Of a DNA stretch of 7,696 nucleotides, positions 1 to 5,817 are shown one piece after another (the stretch's first letter is position 1; every line of letters begins with the position of its first letter). Position numbers and translations under genes: made by a program. The notes beneath the pieces were generated by a model. That model was not told where the DNA came from, made no database searches, and saw nothing but the letters and a program-made list of their open reading frames with translations. This stretch comes from DASQDT01 sp036380435 (GTDB lineage: Bacteria; Acidobacteriota; Blastocatellia; Pyrinomonadales; Pyrinomonadaceae), in contig DASVES010000357.1 in the NCBI GenBank assembly GCA_036380435.1, forward strand, positions 1 to 7,696, given 5' to 3'.

Positions 1-26
1 CGGTCGGGCTACTGCCTGTTTCGACC

Positions 27-1616
27 TCACCCCGCGGGCGGTGGCGGCGCAGCCGGTTGGTAGAAAATCCCCGCGCCCGGCCCGAGCGGCAGGCCCATCA
101 GATACCAGAAGATCAGGAGCAGCGTCCACAGTATGAAGAAGGTCACGGAGTAGGGCAGCATCGTCGCCATCACGGTGCCGATGCCGGCTCGCTTGTCGTA
201 GCGTTGCGCGAAGGCGACGACGAGCGGGAAGTAGGACATGAGCGGCGTGATGATGTTGGCCACCGAGTCGCCGACGCGGTAGGCCGCCTGGGTGAGTTCC
301 GGCGAGTAGCCGACGAGCATGAACATCGGCACAAACACCGGCGCCATCACCGCCCACTTCGCCGACGCGCTCCCCAGAATCAAATCCAGCAGCACCGTGA
401 TGCAGACGAACGCGATGATCATCGGGATGGGGTAGCCGCTGATCCCTGACGACTTCAAAAACTCCGCGCCCTTGACGGCCGTAATCACCCCGAGGTGCGT
501 CCAGTTGAAGAAGGCGACGAACTGCGCCGCGAAGAAGGCGAGCACGAGGTAGAGCGACATCGACGACATCGCCTTCTCCATCGCCTTCATCATGTCGCCG
601 TCGGACTTGATGGTGCGCGCGCCGATGCCGTAGGCCAGCCCGATGAGCGCGCCGGCGAAGAAGATGAAGGCGACGACGCCCGTGAGGAACGGGGAGTCGA
701 GCACGCCGCCCGTCTTGAGGTTACGCAGGTAGCCGCTCGCGGGGACAAGGCCCGCGAGGACGAAGGCGACGAAGAGCAGCGCCACGACGAGCGCGAACTT
801 CAGTCCGCGTCGCTCGGCCGCGGTCAACTCCTTTAGCTCCTCCGGCTTCTCGTCGCCCTTGTACTCGCCCAGGCGCGGCACGATGACCTTCTCCGTGATG
901 TACGTCCCCGAGATGGTAATCATGATGGCCGAGGCGGCCATGAAGTAGTAGTTCGCCGCCGGGGTGACGACGTAGCCGGGGTGGATGATGCGCGCCGCCT
1001 CCTGCGTGAAGCCCGCGAGCAGCGGGTCGGTGGGGCCTAACAGGAAGTTCGCGCTGAAGCCGCCCGACACTCCGGCGAAGGCGGCGGCGAGTCCCGCTAT
1101 CGGGTGGCGCCCCACGGCGAGAAAGATCATCGCGCCGAGCGGAATCAGGAGGACGTAGCCCACGTCTGAGGCCACGTGCGTCAGCACGCCCGCCAGGACG
1201 ACGACGAAGGTGAGCAGCTTGCGCGGCGCCGAGAGCACGAGCGAGCGCAGCACCGCCGAGATGAGGCCGCTCCCTTCGGCCACCGCGATGCCGAGCATCG
1301 CCACGAGCACGACGCCGAGCGGAGCGAACCCCGTGAAGTTCGTCACCAACCCCGTCAGGATGCGGTGCAGCCCCGCCACCGTCAGCAGGCTCTCGGAGCG
1401 GATGACCTCCTTCGTGCCGGGGTGCGTGACCGACACGCCGGCGGCGGCCGCAATCGCCGAGATGATGATGACGGCGGCGGCGAGGATGACGAACAGCGTC
1501 GCCGGGTGCGGCAGGACGTTGCCCGCGCGCTCGATGAAGCTGAGGAAACGGTTCATCGCCGACTCGCGCGCCTGCTGCTGCGGCGGCGGCTCGGCGTCGT
1601 CTTTCACGTGCTCCAT
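27..1616 (-). CDS. AbgT-family inner-membrane transporter
   Basis: A 529-residue polytopic membrane protein of the AbgT family, whose characterised members are E. coli AbgT (p-aminobenzoyl-glutamate uptake) and MtrF/YdaH (proton-driven export of sulfonamide-type antimetabolites). Hydrophobic segments run from about residue 37 to 508, after a hydrophilic N-terminus rich in Glu, Pro and Gln. The residues shown to matter in MtrF appear here with the same spacing: Asp197 in GPTDP, Ser418 and Trp421 in SAKW, Arg447 and Asp450 in RVGD, and Pro458 in ITP. Length is normal for the family; the tail ends in a short Ala/Pro stretch. The ATG at 1616 follows GAGAAGG with a 6-base gap, which fixes the start better than the internal Met21. 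It lies 154 bases after the toxin gene, so it probably has its own promoter. Family assignment is firm; substrate and direction of transport are not known. Confidence 0.93.
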   Translation of the reverse strand: MEHVKDDAEPPPQQQARESAMNRFLSFIERAGNVLPHPATLFVILAAAVIIISAIAAAAGVSVTHPGTKEVIRSESLLTVAGLHRILTGLVTNFTGFAPLGVVLVAMLGIAVAEGSGLISAVLRSLVLSAPRKLLTFVVVLAGVLTHVASDVGYVLLIPLGAMIFLAVGRHPIAGLAAAFAGVSGGFSANFLLGPTDPLLAGFTQEAARIIHPGYVVTPAANYYFMAASAIMITISGTYITEKVIVPRLGEYKGDEKPEELKELTAAERRGLKFALVVALLFVAFVLAGLVPASGYLRNLKTGGVLDSPFLTGVVAFIFFAGALIGLAYGIGARTIKSDGDMMKAMEKAMSSMSLYLVLAFFAAQFVAFFNWTHLGVITAVKGAEFLKSSGISGYPIPMIIAFVCITVLLDLILGSASAKWAVMAPVFVPMFMLVGYSPELTQAAYRVGDSVANIITPLMSYFPLVVAFAQRYDKRAGIGTVMATMLPYSVTFFILWTLLLIFWYLMGLPLGPGAGIFYQPAAPPPPAG

Positions 1617-1622
1617 GTTGTG

Positions 1623-1651
1623 CCTTCTCGCACGGCCGCGAGGGCCGCGGC
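1623..1651 (-). promoter_or_regulatory. AbgT-gene leader: Shine-Dalgarno and upstream hairpin
   Basis: GAGAAGG at 1629-1623 lies 6 bases before the transporter ATG and is a good ribosome-binding site. Just upstream in the leader, 1635-1651 can fold as a perfect 6-bp stem (GCCGCG/CGCGGC) around a 5-base loop. The ribosome-binding site is seen directly. A regulatory role for the hairpin is only a guess, because such palindromes are common in GC-rich DNA. Confidence 0.5.
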
Positions 1652-1722
1652 GGGGTGGACTAGCTAATGGCCTTCAGATGTAGGGCCACGGCGGGCCGGT
1701 TGCCGCCTTTTAAATCGCGGGG

Positions 1723-1751
1723 ATGGTAAACCGGGAGCGGGGCCGGGTAAA
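1723..1751 (-). promoter_or_regulatory. Possible sigma70-like promoter for the transporter gene
   Basis: Read on the minus strand, TTTACC (1751-1746) and TACCAT (1728-1723) are separated by 17 bases. Each matches four of six consensus positions of a -35 and a -10 box. The position, in the 154-base gap between the toxin stop and the transporter start, is sensible. The match is weak and housekeeping promoters of this lineage may differ. Confidence 0.25.
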
Positions 1752-1770
1752 GAACTATTTTTGAAAATCC

Positions 1771-2157
1771 CTACTTCTTTTCCGCGACGTGTGCACGTAG
1801 CCAATCGGTAAACTCCTCGCGCCCCATTTCGACCGCCGCCAAGCGGAGGATTACTCCCTCCTGATCGTCAACTCCCGCGTCAATTTCATGTCCGTTTAAG
1901 ACGAGAAAGACTTCCATCGCGGCATGGCCCGCGCGCTTGTTGCCGTCTACGAAAGGATGGTTTTTGATTAAAGAGAAGCCGAGGGCCGAAGCCTTCTCGA
2001 CGACGGTAGGATAAAGGTCTTCGCCGCCGAACGTCATCAGCGGCTGCGCCATGGCTGATTCCAGAAGCCCGAGGTCACGGATGCCCGGCGAGCCACCCGA
2101 CTGTTCGATGAGCCGCCGATGAAGCTCGATCAACTCTTTCAGCGTGAGGAATCGCAT
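1771..2157 (-). CDS. doc: Doc-type (death-on-curing, Fic-fold) toxin
   Basis: A 128-residue Fic/Doc-fold protein, the toxin half of a type II toxin-antitoxin pair. The active-site motif is HPFVDGNKR at residues 67-75. Its GNKR ending is the Doc version of the Fic motif (canonical AMP-transferring Fic enzymes have GNGR). P1 phage Doc uses this site to phosphorylate elongation factor Tu and stop translation, and the same activity is inferred here. The conserved N-terminal GIRDLGLLESA segment (residues 25-35) and the helix after the motif (AGHAAMEVFLVLNG) fit the family, and length is typical. A GTG at 2160 directly precedes the ATG at 2157. I prefer the ATG because family proteins usually begin MRFLT, which gives a one-base overlap (TGATG) with the antitoxin stop; the GTG would give a four-base overlap. 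Either way translation is probably coupled. Confidence 0.93.
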   Translation of the reverse strand: MRFLTLKELIELHRRLIEQSGGSPGIRDLGLLESAMAQPLMTFGGEDLYPTVVEKASALGFSLIKNHPFVDGNKRAGHAAMEVFLVLNGHEIDAGVDDQEGVILRLAAVEMGREEFTDWLRAHVAEKK

Positions 2158-2354
2158 CACGCCAGTCGCCTGTACAACTCCTCGTTCTTTCCGAGTACGT
2201 AGTCGGCGGCGTCCTCAAAGGCCTCGTCGGGCCGGGCCAGCAACTCCTCGATGCTCAGGCGGGCGAGTTCCTCGGGGCGGACGCCGAGCCGCGCGGCCAG
2301 CTTCTGAAGTTCCAGCAGACGCTCCGGCGAAAGGTCGATGGTGATGCTGCTCAT
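2157..2354 (-). CDS. Antitoxin partner of the Doc toxin (probable ribbon-helix-helix)
   Basis: A 65-residue protein immediately upstream of and overlapping the toxin gene, the standard antitoxin-first order. The N-terminal SSITIDL strand, followed by two predicted helices (about residues 9-24 and 26-40), looks like a small ribbon-helix-helix DNA-binding unit that would repress its own operon. The acidic C-terminal part (about residues 42-65, ending in KNEELYRRLA) is probably the disordered segment that folds onto and blocks the toxin active site; similar endings occur in other antitoxins paired with Doc. The start is well supported: GGAGG lies 7 bases before the ATG. Only 48 bases separate it from the UbiB-like gene, so read-through from that gene is possible. 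The role rests on gene order and size more than on motif identity. Confidence 0.85.
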   Translation of the reverse strand: MSSITIDLSPERLLELQKLAARLGVRPEELARLSIEELLARPDEAFEDAADYVLGKNEELYRRLA

Positions 2355-2361
2355 CCTTCAT

Positions 2362-2366
2362 CCTCC
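2362..2366 (-). promoter_or_regulatory. Shine-Dalgarno of the antitoxin gene
   Basis: GGAGG, 7 bases before the ATG at 2354, is a consensus ribosome-binding site. It is stronger than those of most genes in this window and would favour high antitoxin synthesis relative to the coupled toxin. An out-of-frame ATG lies between it and the chosen start but opens no useful reading frame. Confidence 0.7.
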
Positions 2367-2402
2367 GGCGACAGATTAGTACCGGGCAATGTTACCCCAG
2401 TT

Positions 2403-4214
2403 CTATTTTTCCAGGTACGTCTTGGCGGCCATCTTCGCGAGCTTCCACATCTTGCCCCACTCGATGCGCCCGTCGCCGCCACCACGCCCGAGCAGACGGT
2501 CAACGAAGAGCTTGCGGAACTGCTTGCCCTCGCGCCGGAGCATGAACTCCTTGGCGTAGGGCTTGGCCGTGTCGAAGAAGCTGAAGCCGGGATCGGTGAC
2601 GATGCCGATGCCTTCCAGAGTCATCAGCGCGCGCATGATGTAGGTGAAGTTGTAGGGCAGGCGGAACGGGTAGTCGTACATCACTTCGGCCAGATCGTAG
2701 GTCAGCTCCTTGAAGTTCACGTCGCCGAGCTTGAGATTGATGTAGTGCTGGAAAAGCCCTTCAACAACGGGGCGCACGCGCGCGGCGTCCACGCCCGGCT
2801 TGAGGAAGTTGAGGTTGAGGAGGTCTTGCGCGAGTCCCGAGATGTCTCGCTCGACGACGTGGAAGAAGGCGTCGATCATCAACGACTGGAGCTGCGGCGT
2901 GATGCGGCCCGTCATGCCGAAGTCGAAGAAGGCGACGCGGCCGTCGTCCATCACGAGGAGGTTGCCGGGGTGCGGGTCGGCGTGAAAGAAGCCGTCCTCG
3001 AGCAACTGCTTCAGGTAAGTGCGAACCAGCAGCCGGTTGACCTTGACGGGCGAGATGCGGCGCGCGCGCAAGCCCTCGATGTCCACAACCTTCGTGCCGC
3101 GGATGAACTCCATCGTCAGCACGCGCGGAGAGGTGTGCGTCCAGTGGATGAAGGGGACGTGGACGACGCGCCACTCGCGGAAGTTGGCGCGGAAGCGTTC
3201 GGCGTTTCGGCCCTCTTGCGCGTAGTCCATCTCCTCGAAGATGACCTGACGAAACTCGCGGAGCATCCCCTCCCAGTCGGCGTTCTCGTTGGCTTGCGGG
3301 TAGCGCGTCGTGATGTGGCGGACGAGACGTTCCAGCACGGCCACGTCGAAAGAGATGGTCTCGCGCAAGTTGGGTCGCTGCACCTTGACGGCGACCTCCT
3401 CGCCCGTGTGCAGACGCGCTCGGTAGACCTGGCCCAGCGAAGCTGCGGCGACCGGCTCGGCGTCGATCTCGGCGTAGAGTTCCGAGAGCTTGTGGCCGAG
3501 TTCGCTCTCGATGCGCGCGTAGGCTTCCGAGGTGGGGAAGGGCGGCACCTGATCCTGAAGCGTGGTGAGTTCTTTGATGTAGGGGAGAGGCAGGAGGTCG
3601 GCGCGCGTGGCGAGCGCCTGCCCGATCTTGATGAAGGTCGGCCCCAGACCAATGAGACCGCGCCTCAGCCACGCGGCCTGACCGTGGAGTCTGGCCTCGC
3701 GCTCCTCGGAGCCGCGCGCGCCTCGGAAGACGAAGTGGCGCACCGCGCGCGTGAGGAGATCGGCGGCCTGTCGGTCAACGTCGCGGCTCCACTCCTGAAA
3801 GAGGGCGACGCGGCCACGCGCACGCGCCTCCTCGCGCAGACGCGCGGCCACGCGCCGGTTGAACTTGCGCCGCGCGTCGTAGCCGTCGAGAAACAGGAAG
3901 AGCGCGAGCACGCCGAGCACGCGCGCTATCTGGAGCGTCCGCCACACGCCGCGCCACCCGCGCGCGCGCAACGCAAACTCGTCCTCAGGCGTCGCCACCG
4001 CAGCGTCCCCGCTCGGCGGCGTCACACGAACGCCCCCGCCCACGCGACTCACCGCGACGGCCTTCGCCCCTGCATCGTCGGCCGCGCCGCCGTTCCCCGA
4101 CGGCACGAGCGAGAGAGATTCTTTCGCGTGACCGTTGCCGTTTCCATTCCCGTTCGCGCGCGGCGCGGCGACCGGCAAAGGCGCTCCCGTTTGTTTACCC
4201 GCTTTTTCGTCCAT
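2403..4214 (-). CDS. ABC1/AarF/UbiB-family atypical protein kinase-like ATPase
   Basis: A 603-residue member of the ABC1/ADCK/UbiB family, whose best-known members support ubiquinone synthesis through ATPase activity at the membrane. Diagnostic motifs appear in order: KIGQ at 196-199 (the family-specific KxGQ extension), the alanine-rich loop AAASLG at 256-261 replacing the glycine loop of ordinary kinases, the ATP-binding Lys277 in VAVKV, the catalytic HADPHPGN at 411-418 (Asp413) and DFG at 431-433. The first 80 or so residues are low-complexity (an Asn-Gly repeat at 21-28) and precede the conserved part. One hydrophobic stretch lies at about 98-110. The C-terminal transmembrane pair of E. 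coli UbiB is absent. The ATG at 4214 has an AGGGA very close by, so the start is somewhat uncertain. If the host uses menaquinone, as acidobacteria generally do, the substrate pathway cannot be read from the name UbiB. Confidence 0.93.
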   Translation of the reverse strand: MDEKAGKQTGAPLPVAAPRANGNGNGNGHAKESLSLVPSGNGGAADDAGAKAVAVSRVGGGVRVTPPSGDAAVATPEDEFALRARGWRGVWRTLQIARVLGVLALFLFLDGYDARRKFNRRVAARLREEARARGRVALFQEWSRDVDRQAADLLTRAVRHFVFRGARGSEEREARLHGQAAWLRRGLIGLGPTFIKIGQALATRADLLPLPYIKELTTLQDQVPPFPTSEAYARIESELGHKLSELYAEIDAEPVAAASLGQVYRARLHTGEEVAVKVQRPNLRETISFDVAVLERLVRHITTRYPQANENADWEGMLREFRQVIFEEMDYAQEGRNAERFRANFREWRVVHVPFIHWTHTSPRVLTMEFIRGTKVVDIEGLRARRISPVKVNRLLVRTYLKQLLEDGFFHADPHPGNLLVMDDGRVAFFDFGMTGRITPQLQSLMIDAFFHVVERDISGLAQDLLNLNFLKPGVDAARVRPVVEGLFQHYINLKLGDVNFKELTYDLAEVMYDYPFRLPYNFTYIMRALMTLEGIGIVTDPGFSFFDTAKPYAKEFMLRREGKQFRKLFVDRLLGRGGGDGRIEWGKMWKLAKMAAKTYLEK

Positions 4215-4404
4215 GATCCCTGACTTGCAAAAGAAGACTGATGACGGCCTCAGTTTGAAAAATGCGAATTAAGACATGCGCGCCGAATCCACATCCGGCC
4301 CGTTTACGGGCGAAACTGCTGCCCCGCGGCCCCACCCGCGCCCCTAAACGGTACGGTCTCGCGGCCCGCCGCGTTCATAAAATCAAAGCCCGTACCACAG
4401 AAAT
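4215..4404. other. Spacer upstream of the UbiB-like gene with nested palindromes
   Basis: No gene is supported here. Two palindromic structures are visible. GCCCG/CGGGC closes a TTTA loop at 4298-4311. GGTACGG (4350-4356) pairs with CCGTACC (4390-4396) and encloses a GCGG/CCGC hairpin at 4361-4372. The promoter of the UbiB-like gene should lie in this stretch, but no -35/-10 pair stands out. Whether the palindromes are DNA operators, an RNA leader structure or chance in GC-rich DNA cannot be decided from one sequence. Confidence 0.4.
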
Positions 4405-4534
4405 AGTTCAAAGTTCAAAGTTTAAAGTTCAAAGGAATACAGGGTTCAAACGGAAATACTTTGATGCGAAGGACGCTGACTTGGAACGTTGAACTCTGTG
4501 TTTCCTTTGAACTTTAAACTTTGAACTTTGAACT
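4405..4534. repeat. Inverted pair of (AGTTCAA)n heptad arrays
   Basis: The left array holds four tandem heptads at 4405-4432 (AGTTCAA, AGTTCAA, AGTTTAA, AGTTCAA). The right array, 4507-4534, is the same four units in reverse complement with the AGTTTAA variant at the matching position. Including the adjoining AGGAA the arms are 33 bp and perfectly complementary (4405-4437 with 4502-4534), with 64 bases between them. Similarity continues imperfectly into the loop, where another GTTCAA copy lies near each arm. The right arm ends 6 bases from the ribF stop. The arrays are AT-rich in a GC-rich setting and could form a hairpin in DNA or in the transcript. No T-run follows, so this is not a canonical terminator. 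Confidence 0.92.
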
Positions 4535-4540
4535 CTGTCT

Positions 4541-5494
4541 TTAGACGACCGCGAGCGAGCGACGCACGTTACGGTGTTGGAAATACTCTTCGGCGCGGCC
4601 GACATCGCGGTCGATTTGTCGCTTCAGCTCTTCGACCGAGGCGAACTTCATCTCGTCTCGCAGGCGCCGCAGGAAGCGCACGCGCACCACGTCGCCGTAG
4701 AGGTCGCCCTCCCATCCGAGGACGAAGGTCTCCACCGAGGTCGCCGCGCCCGCCTCAAAGGTGGGCCGCACGCCGACGTTCGTCACGCTCCGGCGCCACA
4801 CGCCCCCGGCGAGCGTGGCCGTCACGTAGACGCCCGCGCGCGGGATGACGCGGTTGCGCGGCAGCAGGTTGGCCGTCGGGAAGCCGAGCGTGCGCCCGCG
4901 CTCGTGCCCGCGCACGACGCGCCCCTCCACGCCGTAGGGCCGCCCCAGCATCCGCCGCGCCAGATTTACCTTGCCCGCCGAAAGCAGCTCGCGCACGAGG
5001 CTGGAGCTGATGCGCCGTCCGCGCAGTCGCACCTCCGGCGCCTCCGAGGCCGTGAAGCCGAGTTCCCCGCTCACCCTCCGCAAAAGCTCGATGTCGCCCT
5101 CGCGCTCGTGCCCGAAGGCGAAGCCGCGCCCGAGATAGACGGCGCGCGCCTGAAGGCGGTCGCGCACCACGTCGCGCAAAAACTCCGCGGCGCGCACCCG
5201 CGCGAACTCCCGCGTGAAGCGGATGACGATGGTCTGTTCGACGCCGAGTAAGCTGAGCGCCTCGACCTTCTGATCCAACGTCTGCAACAGCGGCGGCGCG
5301 CTCTCCGGGTGCAGCACGGCGCGCGGGTGCGGGTCGAAGGTGATGACGGTCGGCACCGCTTCCAACGCGCGCGCTTGCTCGACCACGGTGCGCGCGATCA
5401 ACTGGTGCCCCAGATGCAGCCCGTCGAACACGCCCAGCGTCAGCACCGTCGGCCGCGCAATCTCCGCGTTCTCGTATCCGTGGAAGAGTCTCAT
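4541..5494 (-). CDS. ribF: Bifunctional riboflavin kinase / FAD synthetase
   Basis: A 317-residue cytoplasmic enzyme that phosphorylates riboflavin to FMN and then adenylylates FMN to FAD. The N-terminal adenylyltransferase half carries GVFDGLHLGH at 21-30, FDPHP at 53-57 and ISSSLVR at 162-168, the nucleotidyltransferase signatures of the family. The C-terminal kinase half carries GFPTAN at 204-209 (the PTAN ATP/Mg-binding motif) and the catalytic Glu255 in VETF. Length is typical. In the loop usually reading G-(D/N)-F-x-FG there is Gly-Phe-Ala-Phe-Gly at 124-128, a mild departure that need not abolish activity. The ATG at 5494 gives the expected N-terminus, but no Shine-Dalgarno precedes it: the DNA from 6 bases upstream is a (GTGATGA)n heptad array. 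Expression may rely on leaderless or weak initiation. Confidence 0.96.
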   Translation of the reverse strand: MRLFHGYENAEIARPTVLTLGVFDGLHLGHQLIARTVVEQARALEAVPTVITFDPHPRAVLHPESAPPLLQTLDQKVEALSLLGVEQTIVIRFTREFARVRAAEFLRDVVRDRLQARAVYLGRGFAFGHEREGDIELLRRVSGELGFTASEAPEVRLRGRRISSSLVRELLSAGKVNLARRMLGRPYGVEGRVVRGHERGRTLGFPTANLLPRNRVIPRAGVYVTATLAGGVWRRSVTNVGVRPTFEAGAATSVETFVLGWEGDLYGDVVRVRFLRRLRDEMKFASVEELKRQIDRDVGRAEEYFQHRNVRRSLAVV

Positions 5495-5500
5495 AAGCAG

Positions 5501-5817
5501 GTGATGAGTGATGAGTGATGAGTGATAAGTGATAAGAGCCTGTTTGAAAACTCATTTCAGCCGCGGAGCGGCGTCGAGAAGGTAGCCAGACGTGAAACGT
5601 CTGGATGCGCCGCCGACACCATCCCCGCGTCGGAGACGCGGGCAGAGGTTCTGGCGCTCCTCCAGAGCGCGGACATCTTTCCCGCCCGCTACCAGACGTT
5701 TCACGTCTGGCTACCTTCTCGGTGCGCCTCCGGCGCATAAATTTGAGTTTTCAAACAGGCTCTAAGTGATAAAAAAACCCGCTTCTCTCTTATCACTTAT
5801 CACTCATCACTTATCAC
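5501..5817. repeat. Inverted pair of (GTGATRA)n heptad arrays, split by a MITE-like insertion
   Basis: The left array is GTGATGA x3 then GTGATAA x2 (5501-5535). It resumes with one more GTGATAA at 5766-5772 after the inserted element. The right array, inverted, is TTATCAC x2, TCATCAC, TTATCAC (5790-5817). Without the insertion the two arrays would face each other across a 17-base loop (5773-5789) and pair over 28 bp with one mismatch and one G-T pair. The left end lies 6 bases upstream of the ribF ATG; the right array contains the end of the hydrolase gene. Between the arms there is no gene, only the mobile element and the loop. Confidence 0.92.
5536..5762. mobile_element. 227-bp MITE-like element with TAA target duplication
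   Basis: The ends are a perfect 19-bp inverted repeat (GAGCCTGTTTGAAAACTCA and its complement at 5762-5744), flanked by TAA on both sides (5533-5535, 5763-5765). A second perfect 30-bp inverted repeat lies inside (5575-5604 with 5692-5721). There is no transposase or credible coding region, so it must be moved in trans. A three-base TNA target duplication is known for some IS5-family subgroups (ISL2, IS1031), so an IS5-like parent is plausible but not shown. It carries a series of mini-hairpins: 5560-5572, 5586-5604, 5624-5642, 5654-5670, 5692-5710 and 5723-5737, most with GGA or GAA triloops on one strand or the other. It is inserted inside a heptad array between the hydrolase gene and ribF. 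Confidence 0.85.

Noticed and set aside
2745..4223. 492-residue open frame on the plus strand opposite the UbiB-like gene
   Set aside because: It is the mirror of a GC-rich gene with all kinase motifs on the other strand. Its translation is rich in Arg, His, Glu and Val with no recognisable domain.
4262..4492. 76-residue plus-strand frame in the ribF/UbiB-like spacer
   Set aside because: It crosses palindromes and a heptad array, has no ribosome-binding site and opposes the direction of all neighbours.
4755..5738. 327-residue minus-strand frame overlapping ribF and the inserted element
   Set aside because: It runs out of frame through ribF and through the hairpins of the MITE-like element, and its Arg/Ala-rich translation resembles no protein.
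5536..5762. Remnant of a full insertion sequence with a decayed transposase
   Set aside because: Both ends are intact and the interior is a symmetric set of hairpins, with no fragment resembling a transposase; a non-autonomous element fits better.
4405..5817. Heptad inverted pairs as ordinary rho-independent terminators
   Set aside because: The stems are AT-rich, loops are long (64 bases in one case) and no T-run follows the 3' arm. The T7 run (5777-5771 on the minus strand) lies before the second arm, not after it. A termination role is not excluded but the canonical form is absent.
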